Below, one piece after another: positions 1-9,232 of a stretch of DNA of 64,000 nt. The stretch comes from Pseudoalteromonas sp. MMG007. GTDB lineage: Bacteria; Pseudomonadota; Gammaproteobacteria; Enterobacterales; Alteromonadaceae. The translations under genes and the position numbers were made by a program. Under the pieces are notes generated by a model that searched no databases, was not told the origin of the DNA, and was given only the letters and a program-made list of their open reading frames with translations. The stretch spans positions 62,001 to 126,000 of the forward strand of contig NZ_JAGJEI010000012.1 of assembly GCF_018100985.1 (NCBI RefSeq). Reading direction: 5' to 3'. Positions within the stretch are counted from its first letter, which is position 1. Every line of letters starts with the position of its first letter.

Positions 1-68
1 CTGCATTTTGGATCTTTTCTAATACTAAAAATTAAGGCGCGGAGTAAACTCCCGCCTACCACCATAAC

Positions 69-341
69 CACCAATCTAACAGCACACGCCAATTCCCAGT
101 GATCACACCTGAAACTTAGTTAATGATGAGTAATTTACAGCATGGATGCTATACAAAGCGTAGTTTGGCCATGGATGGCCTATCTACGCTGGTTACGTTC
201 ACATCATTAATGTAAGTTGAAGATACAGTGTGATCCTCGGGTGCGCCGTGGGATGCCAAAGGGCGGTCGGCGGCAGCCGCCCTTTGGTTGCCATCGCCAA
301 CGCGATATAACCTCGAATAGAGGTTTTAAACCCATTAAATC
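69..341 (+). repeat. Long modular intergenic repeat, copy 1
   Basis: About 270 bases that recur nearly unchanged at 2180-2452 and, with two replaced segments, at 1627-2040. The copy holds consecutive inverted repeats: AGCAT-GG-ATGCT, then a long hairpin GCGTAG...CTACGC enclosing GGCCAT-GG-ATGGCC, then a GC-rich hairpin with arms CAAAGGGCGG and CCGCCCTTTG near 258-292. Short open frames inside it track the repeat and are not credible genes. No function is known to me. The sequence before it (1-68) shows nothing beyond a GGCGCGGAG...CTCCCGCC-like inverted pair. Confidence 0.8.
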
Positions 342-393
342 CGCACGATGAAACAGCAATTTATGATCGCGATGTAAAATCGCACCTACGTAT

Positions 394-1437
394 TCAAAAG
401 CTTGATCTCTCGCTAGCTATTAATCGACATTTAAACTTAAACTTTAAGCCATTGTTATTTTGAATTCCTACAGTGGCTTCATCATCAGTTGCATCAATCA
501 CACTCAAATTAACATCTCCGCAAGTTACACCTGTATATTTATCAGATTCAATAGCAGTGTATATATGCCCAAGCTTATCTTGCCCTAGAGCTTTCCTTTC
601 TATCAGATAAAAGTCAACTCCCAAAGATTTTAATAATGTGCCAGACAATGCGGTCATATCTTCGCAGTCCCCTTCACCATCAACAATAGTTTTAGATGGT
701 AAACGCGTTCCTGAAACATCAACTTTATAACTTATACTTTTACTTACAAAATCGAGAACGCTTTGCGCCTTGTCAATATCAGTTCCATTTTTTATTAGAG
801 TTAGCTTATCGACTAAACAGTCGCCTAATTCAGAAGACTCATTTATCGCTCTATTTACGCCACTAAGGTCAGCGTTAAAGTTGCTTAATGCTGAAGTACT
901 CTCCTTATCCTCAATGCAACTTATAGCTTTTTCTAGTTTAGTACTCTTCGAAAAACAGATCAGCAATAAAGTAATTACGACTAGAGTCATGGCAAGTATT
1001 GATAAATTCGTCTTCTTATTATTTTTCAACTCTTTCTTTAGCATCAAATATACGCTCGCTTCATCAACTTTTTTCCATGCTTCATAGCCCAGCGTATTAA
1101 TGATCTTATGTCGAATGAGCATCTTCCTTGTAAATGAAGTATATAAAAAAGTCACTCCATAAATGATTGATAGGAATATACATATGAAAACATACGCAAG
1201 AATCTTCTCTTTAACGGCATCACTATCTAGATTTTGAGCATGTCGTATAGCAGCTGAAAAAAGTGGTTTATTCTCTACTGCGAAAAAAATCTATAGCATA
1301 TTTGATGAACCAAAGATCAGTAGCATCCCCAGAGTTGATATCTTTTTTTTCAAGTTTACTTCTATAAAAAGAAAAATAATTAATATTTGAGTGCCGAATA
1401 CAGCCAAAAAACCTTTTACTTTATTCAATAATTTCAT
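394..1437 (-). pseudogene. Transglutaminase-like membrane protein, reading frame interrupted by TAG
   Basis: One frame runs from an ATG at 1437 to a TGA at 394 (347 sense codons) but codon 49 is TAG (1291-1293). Either side of the stop the frame looks coding: hydrophobic segments near codons 10-27, 33-52, 78-100 and 145-163, then a soluble domain with GEGDCEDM (Cys about 258) and GHIYTAI (His about 291) followed by Asp, as in bacterial transglutaminase-like cysteine peptidase folds. The catalytic part is intact, so the shortened product from GTG 1155 or ATG 1122 might still be made, but GTG 1155 falls within a membrane segment. Nothing identifies a substrate. It could be a nonsense pseudogene, a sequencing error or suppressed amber. 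The 3' end runs into repeat sequence. Confidence 0.6.
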
Positions 1438-1626
1438 ACTTTCCAACTATTCAAAAGTCACACAAATCAGCCTCAAAGACTGTAAGTTTATTATCTTATT
1501 TATTCTAAAATTTCTATTAATGCCCTTGAGTATTTTGAAGCTTTGTATAAATTATGTAATCAACAATCTCACTGGGATTCTATAGCTATTATAAATGTTA
1601 AAACTAATCAAAGTTTAAGATAAACT

Positions 1627-2040
1627 CCAATCTACCAACACACCAATTGCCCGTGATCACACCTGAAACTGAGTTAATGATGAGTAATTTACAGCATGGC
1701 GGAATTTTGTTCCCGACAAATTCCAAGTACCTAAATCCCTTTAGGCAATGCTTTACAAAGCGTAGCTTGGCCATGGATGGCCTATCTACGCTGGTTACGT
1801 TCACATCATTAACGTAAGTTGAAGATACAGTGTGATCCTCGGGTGCGCCGTGAGTGACGAGTGACCGAAGCGAAGCTTCGCAGCACGAAGAAGTGAAAGC
1901 ATGGATGCTGACAGGAACCCTGCTTCATGGACGAATTACCTCGTACAATGCCAAAATATTTCTCAAATGCCACCCTTTGGTTGCCATCGCCAACGCGATA
2001 AAACCTCGAATAGAGGTTTTGAATCCCTTGAATCCCACGA
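1627..2040 (+). repeat. Long modular intergenic repeat, copy 2 (with inserted modules)
   Basis: Shares the start, the GGCCAT-GG-ATGGCC hairpin block and the end with the copies at 69-341 and 2180-2452. It differs in two blocks: about 1698-1750 replaces the AGCATGGATGCT hairpin with a GGAATTTTGT/ACAAATTCC hairpin, and about 1850-1970 replaces the GC-rich hairpin with sequence containing AGCATGGATGCT and TTCATGGACGAA hairpins. The swap of whole hairpin modules between shared ends is directly visible. Confidence 0.78.
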
Positions 2041-2099
2041 AAAAAACAACTTATGAACGCGATATAAAATCGTACCTGCACATTAATTACACGAAGTTT

Positions 2100-2138
2100 A
2101 AAAGCTGCGCTTTTCGCGCGAGCAAGCTCTGCGCCTAC
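2100..2138 (+). repeat. REP-like double hairpin, copy 1
   Basis: First hairpin AAAAGC-TGC-GCTTTT, second hairpin with arms GCGCGAGC and GCTCTGCGC around AA, ending in CCTAC. Same architecture as copies at 2495, 2586, 9320, 9485, 9578 and 9671. It is followed by a GCGAGATAAAATCGC hairpin unit (2151-2170) that recurs with variation near 369, 2060 and 2542. Confidence 0.75.
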
Positions 2139-2179
2139 AACCCAAAAGCGCGAGATAAAATCGCGTCTACATTCATAAA

Positions 2180-2452
2180 CACCAATCTACCAGCACACGC
2201 CAATTCCCCGTGATCACACCTGAGACTTAGTTAATGATGAGTAATTTACAGCATGGATGCTGTACAAAGCGTAGCTTGGCCATGGATGGCCTATCTACGC
2301 TGGTTACGTTCACATCATTCACGTAAGTTGAAGATAAAGTGTGATCCTCGGGTGCGCCGTGGGATTCCAAAGGGCGGTCGGCGGCAGCCGCCCTTTGGTT
2401 GCCATCGCCAACGCGATACAACCTCGAATAGAGGTTTTAAAATCCCTTAAAT
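2180..2452 (+). repeat. Long modular intergenic repeat, copy 3
   Basis: Close match to copy 1 (69-341) over its full length, including the AGCATGGATGCT, GGCCATGGATGGCC and GC-rich CAAAGGGCGG hairpins. Differences are scattered single bases. The gap 2453-2678 holds two REP-like elements and GCGAT-ATAAA-ATCGC hairpin units and no gene. Confidence 0.8.
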
Positions 2453-2494
2453 CTTCACACCAAAACATCATTTATATAATTACATTAACACATT

Positions 2495-2533
2495 CAAAGC
2501 TTCGCTTTGCACGCCAGCAAGCTGCGCGTCTAC
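2495..2533 (+). repeat. REP-like double hairpin, copy 2
   Basis: First stem CAAAGC-TTC-GCTTTG, second stem with CAGC-AA-GCTG. Both stems differ from the other copies by paired changes on the two arms, which supports the hairpins being the conserved feature. Confidence 0.72.
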
Positions 2534-2585
2534 AATTCACAGCGCGATATAAAATCGCACCTACACATTAATTACACCGAAATTT

Positions 2586-2624
2586 AAAAGCTTCGCTTTT
2601 CGCGCGAGCAAGCTCTGCGCCTAC
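2586..2624 (+). repeat. REP-like double hairpin, copy 3
   Basis: AAAAGC-TTC-GCTTTT followed by GCGCGAGC-AA-GCTCTGCGC and CCTAC; nearly the same as the copy at 2100. Located 55 bases from the stop codon of the HNH gene, on its downstream side. Confidence 0.75.
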
Positions 2625-2678
2625 AACCCAAAAGCGCGAGGTAAACCCAAACCTACAGCACGAACTACAAATTATTCA

Positions 2679-3779
2679 TTACACGTCATACCTTGGCTTT
2701 TCTTCCGCCACTAAATCAAACCTTGCACTTGGCTGCTGATATTTAAAGCTAGCCGCTTCTTCAAAATAACCTTTTTTTACCCATAACTTTGCACTGTTAG
2801 CCTGTGCAACCTGATATGCCCAATTACTGACTGCAAGTGACTTATCTGAATCGCAATTAAAGTAATTACTAAGTTCACTTGTTAAATGCTGGCTATTAAT
2901 CACTAAATTTTGTTCTTGCCAGCGTTCGCGGTGAAGCTGCGCAGCTAAAAAGTCACTTTTACTGTTATTACAGGTGCTGTGTGCTGCCACAAAGTTATGA
3001 CCTAAATCATTTGCGTAGCGAGCAAACGGTATAAAGTGATCAACCTCGGTTTTACTATTCAACGGCTTTTGGCAATAAAAACAATTACCGTGCTGAAGCT
3101 CTATCAACACAGGCTTTGCCTTACTCAGTGCATTGCGATCAAAACCAAATAAAAATTCGTGTAATTGGCTTTGTGGGCCAATTAAGGCTTGATTATGCTT
3201 AATACTTTGAATTTTTTGCAGCCATGCATTTTTTGCTAAATAAACAACTAAGTCGTAAAAACGCCTAAAGCAGCCTGCAATGCCTTCATTTAATGTAATG
3301 TATGATTGACCTTTAATATGGGGATACAAGAAACACTCTTCTTTGCCATTTAATTTTTGTAATAGCCATAGCGGGCCATCTTTAATGGTTTTTAGTGTTG
3401 AACTGCGTATATTATTCCAACCGTGGCTCTTTTTTAATTGGCTAATTGAATTAATATTATTTAATTTTGCATCATGAAGCGTAGTTATAATTTTGGCTTG
3501 TTTATTAGAGTTGGTATTTTGTAAAAGTAGTTGCTCTCTATTATTACCAATTGCACCAAATGGCGACGCTTGGTGCCAATATAAAGTAATAAATTTATCG
3601 ACTAATTCATCAAATTTTATTTGTAACTGTGCTTGCGGATCGGCGTGATGTTTTTCGATACTAATATCAGCCAGTGCATGTAAAAGTGCAAACTTATAAG
3701 TAGCACTAAAATCACCTTCAACTAATAAGCGCTGAATATAAGCAATAAAGTCGAGCTGTTGCTGCATTGATCCAATCAT
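2679..3779 (-). CDS. HNH endonuclease family protein
   Basis: 366 residues from the ATG at 3779, whose ATGA overlaps the TGA of the upstream methyltransferase gene. This coupling is why I prefer it to the GTG-like start 36 bases upstream. The C-terminal part has the HNH zinc-finger pattern: CFYC (about 233-236), EVDHFIPF (about 246-253), then HSTCNNSKSD (about 267-276), the last supplying the second Cys pair position and Asn. The first 200 residues are not recognised and presumably set specificity or bind a partner. HNH proteins nick or cut nucleic acid; the target here is unknown. Coupling to a methyltransferase suggests a joint role, perhaps modification and cleavage, but the methyltransferase looks small-molecule-like. 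Confidence 0.85.
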   Translation of the reverse strand: MIGSMQQQLDFIAYIQRLLVEGDFSATYKFALLHALADISIEKHHADPQAQLQIKFDELVDKFITLYWHQASPFGAIGNNREQLLLQNTNSNKQAKIITTLHDAKLNNINSISQLKKSHGWNNIRSSTLKTIKDGPLWLLQKLNGKEECFLYPHIKGQSYITLNEGIAGCFRRFYDLVVYLAKNAWLQKIQSIKHNQALIGPQSQLHEFLFGFDRNALSKAKPVLIELQHGNCFYCQKPLNSKTEVDHFIPFARYANDLGHNFVAAHSTCNNSKSDFLAAQLHRERWQEQNLVINSQHLTSELSNYFNCDSDKSLAVSNWAYQVAQANSAKLWVKKGYFEEAASFKYQQPSARFDLVAEEKPRYDV

Positions 3780-4372
3780 AAAACGTGCACTACTTTTATA
3801 AGCGCATTTAACCACACTTCACTTTCGCGTTCTGGTCGCTTGTCAACACTTTGCCATTGTTTAATAGCTTTTAACTGCGTATGGCTAAGTAAATGCGTTA
3901 AAGCATTTTCGTTTAAATCGGTAAATTCACGACCATTATGCACACGCTCTGTATCGCCATATTTAAACGATACATATAAAACCCCATTCGGTTTAAGCGC
4001 ATTTTGTAGGTTTAAAAACACTTGTGGTAACTCAGCTTTTGGCACGTGTAATAAACTAGCGCAGCACCAAATCCCGTCGTATTTATTTACACAATTTAGC
4101 TCTTGGAATGTTTTAACCGCTACAGGTTGTTGTAAGTAACTGCTTGCCAACTCAGTAAGCTCTGTGCTTGCATCAAATGCACTTACAGTAAAACCTTGCG
4201 CTTTAAAAAATGCGGCATCGCGTGCACTGCCACAACCGGCATCTAAAATACTCCCGTGTTGTGCAACGTGCGGTAAAAACTCAGCGTAAAGCGCCGACAT
4301 ATCAACATTAAGTGTTGAGTCGCTAAAGGCTTTCGCATTTTGGTTGTAATAAGTAAGTGTGGTGTTTGACAC
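3776..4372 (-). CDS. Class I SAM-dependent methyltransferase
   Basis: A compact Rossmann methyltransferase. Motif I is ILDAGCGSARDA, followed by the acidic turn FDAS, a WCCASLLHVP post-motif region typical of small-molecule methyltransferases (TehB/UbiG type), and a YVSFKYG strand. No DNA-methylase (D/N)PP(Y/F) motif is seen. Start is uncertain: an ATG at 4399 lacks a ribosome site, while GTG 4372 sits 11 bases after AAGGAG and gives the family-like start SNTTLTYYNQNA; GTG 4381 is too close. It overlaps the HNH gene by 4 bases, so the two are very likely co-translated. Substrate unknown. Confidence 0.82.
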   Translation of the reverse strand: MSNTTLTYYNQNAKAFSDSTLNVDMSALYAEFLPHVAQHGSILDAGCGSARDAAFFKAQGFTVSAFDASTELTELASSYLQQPVAVKTFQELNCVNKYDGIWCCASLLHVPKAELPQVFLNLQNALKPNGVLYVSFKYGDTERVHNGREFTDLNENALTHLLSHTQLKAIKQWQSVDKRPERESEVWLNALIKVVHVL

Positions 4373-4663
4373 GAGACTCACCGCTCCTTGGCTAATCATC
4401 TAACAGCTAAGGCGCTGTTAATACTCCATTCATAATTTGTCTAATCTACAGGAACAAGCCTATAAATTAAAGAAGTTATAAGTAGATTTTTTTAACTTAA
4501 TACGCTGTTTGTATTGAATTTAGCAATAATCTTCTCGCATTGAAGTTTATTGCTAGTTTTTTTAATGCATTTTTTTACAACTTTGCTCATTCCTGCACCA
4601 ATATATAAAAGCTGGTTTATACTGTTTTAATAATAAACAAAAAATTACACTGCATGAGGCGCA

Positions 4664-5401
4664 ATGAATAAATTAACGACCGTATTACTGTGTTTGCTAT
4701 TTAGTACCTCTTTGAGTGTTTTTGCCTGCGAAAGAACACTTACCGTAGCCTCGCACGATGCCTTTTGGCCGCCTTATGTGGTGGGTTTGAACGGGCAGTT
4801 GCAAGGCAGTGAAGTAGATGCGTTAAACATTATTTTTAAAGACTCCCCTTTTTGCTTTGAAGTAAAAATGCTGCCAAATTCTAAACGCGCTTTTACAGAA
4901 CTTAGGCATGGCCGTATAGATTTAGGGTGGGCGGCAAGCTATACCGATAAACGTGCACAGTTTGTACACTTTACCGATAGCTATCGCACTGAGGTAATGC
5001 GCGTATACCAAAACAAAAACAACACTCATACAGTTAAAAACTTGGCTGATATTTTTGACCAAGGTTTAACCATTGGTGCTAATTTTGGGAGTTATTATGG
5101 CGCTGAGTTTGAGCAATATAAAACAACACACAAAAGCCAAATAGAGTACACCAGCGCAACAAGTAAGCGCTTTGAAATGCTTAACAAACAACGAATAGAT
5201 TTTGTCATTGAAGATAAGCTAGTAGGCGCTTATTTTAGTAAGCGCGCTAATAATGTGGCGGTAGTGCCTAACTTTAAGGCAGTAAATAAAGACGACATTT
5301 ACTTAATGTTAAGTAAAAAAACTCTCTCGGTTGATGACGTTAACGTAATTAATCAGCATATTTTGCAAAATAAAGCCGCCCTTAAGGCGCTTTTTGAATA
5401 G
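4664..5401 (+). CDS. Periplasmic solute-binding protein, family 3 type
   Basis: 245 residues with a cleavable signal peptide (hydrophobic 5-20, cleavage near VFA-CE). The mature part starts LTVASHDAFWPPYV and contains GSEVDALNIIFK, LRHGRIDLGWAASYTDKRA and FEMLNKQRIDFVIED, the layout of amino-acid-type SBP_bac_3 proteins. Family members bind small solutes for an ABC transporter or sense them; no permease or ATPase gene lies nearby, so a partner encoded elsewhere or a sensing role is inferred. Followed after 7 bases by a paralogue, suggesting one transcript and tandem duplication. Confidence 0.88.
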   Translation: MNKLTTVLLCLLFSTSLSVFACERTLTVASHDAFWPPYVVGLNGQLQGSEVDALNIIFKDSPFCFEVKMLPNSKRAFTELRHGRIDLGWAASYTDKRAQFVHFTDSYRTEVMRVYQNKNNTHTVKNLADIFDQGLTIGANFGSYYGAEFEQYKTTHKSQIEYTSATSKRFEMLNKQRIDFVIEDKLVGAYFSKRANNVAVVPNFKAVNKDDIYLMLSKKTLSVDDVNVINQHILQNKAALKALFE

Positions 5402-5408
5402 GCTATTT

Positions 5409-6143
5409 ATGAAAACGTTAGTAATAAGCTTTATATTTTTATTTTCTCAATTTAATGCGATGGCATGTACTAAAACGCTAATAATGGGTACCAACGAGAC
5501 GAATTGGGCGCCGTACTTAATTAAGCAAGGCGATAAATTTATAGGCGCAGAGGTTGATACTGTTAACGCGGTATTTGAGGGTTCCCCTTTTTGCATTAAA
5601 TGGGTTTATTTTCCGAGCTTTGCGCGTGTGCAACAAGAGCTTAAAACAGGTCATATAGATATTACTTATGCTGCAAGCTTTACTGAAAAGCGTGCTGAGT
5701 ATTCTCATTTTACTATTGCGTACCGCGATGAAATTATGCTGCTTTATAAGCATGAAGATGCAAAAGAAGTAACCAGCTTAGAGGCCCTTTTTAATAAAGG
5801 TTATAGCGTTGCGGTTAATAGAGGGAGCTTTTTTGGTGCTGAGTTTGAAAAAATAAAAAAGCAATATAGCAACCAAGTAGTGCCTACTAGCGATGCAAAT
5901 ACGCGCTTTGGTATGCTAAATAAAAAACGAGTAGATTACGTCATTGACGATTCAATAGTCGCGCAATACTTTGCTAAACAATACAACACGGTTTTACCGG
6001 TAAACAGCTCGCCTGCCATTAATACTAATGGCGTACATTTTATGATGAGTAAAGAGTCGATGACGCTTGATGACGTTGCTGTAATCAATGCGCTTATTAA
6101 AGACAAAAAAGCCGTTATTGAGCAAATTTATACCATTAATTAA
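5409..6143 (+). CDS. Periplasmic solute-binding protein, family 3 type (paralogue)
   Basis: 244 residues from the ATG at 5409, seven bases after the previous stop; an in-frame TTG at 5394 inside the upstream gene is less likely because the signal peptide begins MKTLVISFIF. Cleavage near AMA-CT. It mirrors the upstream protein segment by segment (GAEVDTVNAVF, DITYAASFTEKRAEY, FGMLNKKRVDYVIDD), so the pair arose by duplication. Ligand unknown, no transporter components adjacent. The intergenic region to 6385 holds no gene. Confidence 0.88.
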   Translation: MKTLVISFIFLFSQFNAMACTKTLIMGTNETNWAPYLIKQGDKFIGAEVDTVNAVFEGSPFCIKWVYFPSFARVQQELKTGHIDITYAASFTEKRAEYSHFTIAYRDEIMLLYKHEDAKEVTSLEALFNKGYSVAVNRGSFFGAEFEKIKKQYSNQVVPTSDANTRFGMLNKKRVDYVIDDSIVAQYFAKQYNTVLPVNSSPAINTNGVHFMMSKESMTLDDVAVINALIKDKKAVIEQIYTIN

Positions 6144-6384
6144 AATGCTTTAATCTAACCATTTATATTAATAACTTAGCCACTTTAAAGCTGACATTTA
6201 GGTTAAGTTACTTTTTATGCCTCTCTCCTTTAAATTTAACTTGTAAAAATTAGCCGCCTTTTACCTTTCATTCGGGTGGGCTGATCTGTATAATTCGCCA
6301 GCTAATTTACCCTATTGCTTGGTCTTGTTTGTGGCGTTTTTGCTGCAGTTGGTCCCTGTCAGTACTCATTCTAGGACTAACTTT

Positions 6385-7983
6385 TTGATCTCCACCGCAA
6401 ATATTACGATGCAGTTTGGCGCAGAGCCGTTATTTGAAAACATTTCAGCTAAATTTGGTAACGGAAACCGTTACGGTTTAATTGGCGCTAACGGCTGCGG
6501 CAAGTCGACTTTCATGAAAATTTTAAGCGGTGCGCTTGTTCCAAGTGCGGGTAATGTATCTATTACGCCAGGGTTAAAAGTAGGTAACCTAAGCCAAGAC
6601 CAGTTTGCGTTTGAACAATACAGTGTTGTAGACGCAGTAATCATGGGCGACGTTGAGCTTTGGAAAGTAAAACAAGAACGTGACCGTATTTACTCATTGC
6701 CAGAAATGAGCGAAGAAGACGGCATGAAAGTAGCCGATCTTGAAAGCGTTTTTGCTGAAATGGACGGATACACAGCCGAAAGCCGCGCAGAAGAAATTTT
6801 GCTAGAAGCCGGCATAGAAAAAGAATTTCATTACGGTTTAATGGCAAACGTTGCACCAGGTTGGAAATTACGTGTGCTTTTAGCACAAGCGCTGTTTGCA
6901 AACCCTGATATTTTGCTACTCGATGAGCCTACCAATAACTTGGATATTCATACCATTACGTGGCTAGCTAATGAGCTAAACAAACGTAAATGTACGATGA
7001 TTATTATTTCCCATGACCGCCACTTTTTAAACTCGGTATGTACACACATGGCCGACATTGATTACGGCGAGCTGCGTATTTACCCTGGTAATTACGAGAA
7101 GTTTTTAGAAGCGGCAGGCCTACAACGTGAGCAACTTTTAGCTGAAAACGCTAAAAAAAGCGCCGAGATTGACGAGTTACAAGACTTTGTTAACCGTTTT
7201 GGTGCTAACGCCTCTAAAGCTAAACAAGCAAGTTCGCGCGCTAAAAAAATGGATAAAATTAAGCTTGATGAAGTTAAAGCATCGAGCCGTATGAGCCCAT
7301 CACTTAGTTTTGACGAAGGCAAAAAAATGTACCGTCAAGCGCTTGAAGTTAACAAGCTTGGCCACGGTTTTGATGGCGAAACCTTATTTAGCGGCGGCGA
7401 CTTTTTACTAGAAGCAGGCGCTAAGCTTGCGGTAATTGGCGAAAACGGTGTGGGTAAAACAACCTTTTTACGCTGTTTAGTTAACGAGCTTAAAAGTAAT
7501 GAAGGCGAAATTAAATGGTCTGAAAATGCGAGCTTTGGTTACTGCCCACAAGACAGCACAAAAGATTTTGATAACGACTTAACCTTGTTTGATTGGATGT
7601 CGCAGTGGCGTACAGCTAAGCACAATGATTTAATGGTTCGTGGCATGTTAGGCCGTTTGTTGTTTACCGCAGACGATTCAAACAAAAAAGCGCGTAACTG
7701 TTCAGGTGGTGAAAAAAACCGTTTGTTATTTGGTAAGTTAATGATGCAAGACGTTAACGTACTTGTAATGGACGAGCCAACTAACCACATGGATATGGAA
7801 GCCATTGAAGCGCTTAACAATGCGCTTAAAGACTTTGAAGGTACGCTTATTTTTGTAAGCCACGACCGTGAATTTGTATCGTCCCTTGCTACGCGTATTA
7901 TTGATATTAAAGATAAGCAAGTAATTGACTTTCAAGGTACGTTTGACGAGTACCTATCAAGCATTGAAATGAAAAAAGCGTAA
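6385..7983 (+). CDS. ybiT: ABC-F family ATPase YbiT
   Basis: Cytoplasmic ABC-F protein with two ATP-binding cassettes and no membrane domain; the family acts on the ribosome. First cassette: Walker [10 protein letters not shown] (about 34-42), Walker [13 protein letters not shown]. Second: GENGVGKTT, signature [14 protein letters not shown], Walker [13 protein letters not shown]. The [17 protein letters not shown] and [15 protein letters not shown] segments match YbiT rather than Uup or EttA. The longer frame from 6319 adds a hydrophobic leader absent from the family; TTG 6385 lies 8 bases after AGGA and gives the usual start [12 protein letters not shown] and 532 residues, near the expected 530. 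First signature is degenerate, as usual in this family. Confidence 0.93.
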   Translation: MISTANITMQFGAEPLFENISAKFGNGNRYGLIGANGCGKSTFMKILSGALVPSAGNVSITPGLKVGNLSQDQFAFEQYSVVDAVIMGDVELWKVKQERDRIYSLPEMSEEDGMKVADLESVFAEMDGYTAESRAEEILLEAGIEKEFHYGLMANVAPGWKLRVLLAQALFANPDILLLDEPTNNLDIHTITWLANELNKRKCTMIIISHDRHFLNSVCTHMADIDYGELRIYPGNYEKFLEAAGLQREQLLAENAKKSAEIDELQDFVNRFGANASKAKQASSRAKKMDKIKLDEVKASSRMSPSLSFDEGKKMYRQALEVNKLGHGFDGETLFSGGDFLLEAGAKLAVIGENGVGKTTFLRCLVNELKSNEGEIKWSENASFGYCPQDSTKDFDNDLTLFDWMSQWRTAKHNDLMVRGMLGRLLFTADDSNKKARNCSGGEKNRLLFGKLMMQDVNVLVMDEPTNHMDMEAIEALNNALKDFEGTLIFVSHDREFVSSLATRIIDIKDKQVIDFQGTFDEYLSSIEMKKA

Positions 7984-8004
7984 GTTTTACCTTTAATAGC
8001 TTAC

Positions 8005-8036
8005 AAAAAACGGCGCTAAATTTAGCGCCGTTTTTT
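8005..8036. terminator. Bidirectional intrinsic terminator between ybiT and arfB
   Basis: Perfect palindrome: AAAAAACGGCGCTAAA directly followed by its reverse complement. It lies between two convergent stop codons and carries T-runs on both strands, so it can end both transcripts. Confidence 0.92.
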
Positions 8037-8043
8037 TGTGCGG

Positions 8044-8457
8044 TTAAAACTTAATATTACCGCGTAGGGCTTTAGTTTGCCCATGCTTAGTTTTTTTATC
8101 CATGCGTTTGCGCTGTGAGTTGCGGCTTGGCTTGGTTGCTCGGCGGGCTTTATTTACTTTTGTAGCGCTAAGAATTAGATCTTTTAAGCGGCTTAGCGCG
8201 TCTTCGCGGTTGAGCTCTTGTGTGCGGTGGCTTTGCGCTTTTATGATTAAAACGCCTTCTTTAGTAATGCGTGAGTCGTTTAGCTTTAGTAGGCGCTCTT
8301 TGTAAAAGTCGGGTAACTTTGAGCGATTAATATCAAAGCGTAAATGAATAGCACTGGCTACCTTGTTAACGTTTTGGCCACCGGCACCTTGCGAACGTAT
8401 AGCGGTTAGCTCTAGTTCCCATTCATCTATCGTGACAGTATTTGATATGGTTAACAT
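8044..8457 (-). CDS. arfB: Alternative ribosome-rescue factor ArfB (peptidyl-tRNA hydrolase)
   Basis: 137 residues. The GGQ motif that triggers peptidyl-tRNA hydrolysis is present at 26-28 (RSQGAGGQNVNKV), followed by the release-factor-like domain and a long basic tail rich in Lys and Arg (KKTKHGQTKALRG), which in ArfB enters the empty mRNA channel of stalled ribosomes. Start chosen at ATG 8457 because the family begins MLxISNxV and E. coli YaeJ is about 140 residues; the frame extends upstream to 8487 without support. Convergent with ybiT. Confidence 0.92.
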   Translation of the reverse strand: MLTISNTVTIDEWELELTAIRSQGAGGQNVNKVASAIHLRFDINRSKLPDFYKERLLKLNDSRITKEGVLIIKAQSHRTQELNREDALSRLKDLILSATKVNKARRATKPSRNSQRKRMDKKTKHGQTKALRGNIKF

Positions 8458-8637
8458 TGTGTTCAGCTCGTATCGACAAAAATGCATTATATCATTTGTA
8501 ACTAGATTTGTGCTGAATCAACAAGCCTTAGATTTATACTGCTTTATTGCCTAAATATGACTAATACTTTAGTTTTTTATTGGCAAGCGCTTACATTTAG
8601 TTTTTAATGGCGTTAATTACATAATAGGAAATGCCCA

Positions 8638-9210
8638 ATGAAAAAAATACTTTTATCTATCAGCTTATTAGCAATGAGTTTTTCAAGCCTTGCAGAAGAC
8701 ATTAGCGAAGGCCAATTACAAAGCTACATGAAAGCTCTTCCAGCGGTTTCTAGCTGGGCAAGCAGTCAAGAGTCTTTACAAGACCTAGATTTAGCAAGCA
8801 TGTTGGGTGGCTCTGCCGATCAAAGCGTTGATGAGCAAAGCTCAATGGCTAACACTGCGCTTAACATGATCAAAGAACAAGACCTATACAAAAGCTTTGC
8901 AAGCGTAACAAACAGCTATGGTTTTTCTCCTGAAGAATTGGTTTCTGTGGGTTCTGAAGTGTCTATGGCTTACATCGAAAACTTAAAGTCGGGCCTTTCT
9001 GCAGAAAACCAAGAAACAGCAACTAAAGTAATGAGCGGCCTACAAAGCCTTAAAAGCGCAAAAAGTAGTGACGCTAGCTCGTTAATGGGTTCGTTTGGTA
9101 AATCATCAAGCGCTGCTGAAGAATCTACTGATTCGCTAGTAAGCGAAAGTAACCTAGAACTAGTTGGTGAATACATGCCACAGCTTCAAAAGATTTTTGC
9201 ATTATTATAA
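8638..9210 (+). CDS. Secreted helical protein of unknown function
   Basis: 190 residues with a clear signal peptide (MKKILLSISLLAMSFSSLA, cleavage before ED). The mature part is Ser- and Ala-rich and predicted mainly helical with a low-complexity stretch SSAAEESTDSLVSES near the end. It may belong to the loosely defined DUF2780-like secreted proteins but I cannot confirm it. Preceded by AGGAAATGCCCA at a usable distance from ATG. It is followed by a strong terminator and stands alone as a transcription unit. Confidence 0.75.
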   Translation: MKKILLSISLLAMSFSSLAEDISEGQLQSYMKALPAVSSWASSQESLQDLDLASMLGGSADQSVDEQSSMANTALNMIKEQDLYKSFASVTNSYGFSPEELVSVGSEVSMAYIENLKSGLSAENQETATKVMSGLQSLKSAKSSDASSLMGSFGKSSSAAEESTDSLVSESNLELVGEYMPQLQKIFALL

Positions 9211-9232
9211 TTTTATAAGTTAATGCTTGTGT

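Noticed and set aside
770..1087. 105-residue plus-strand frame
   Set aside because: Exact shadow of the transglutaminase-like minus-strand frame, which has recognisable domains.
1604..2571. Short open frames on both strands in 1604-2571
   Set aside because: They lie inside the modular repeat copies, repeat with them, and lack ribosome sites; treated as repeat sequence, not genes.
6319..6384. N-terminal extension of YbiT
   Set aside because: A hydrophobic leader unlike the family and no ribosome site; the TTG at 6385 fits the known start and has AGGA upstream.
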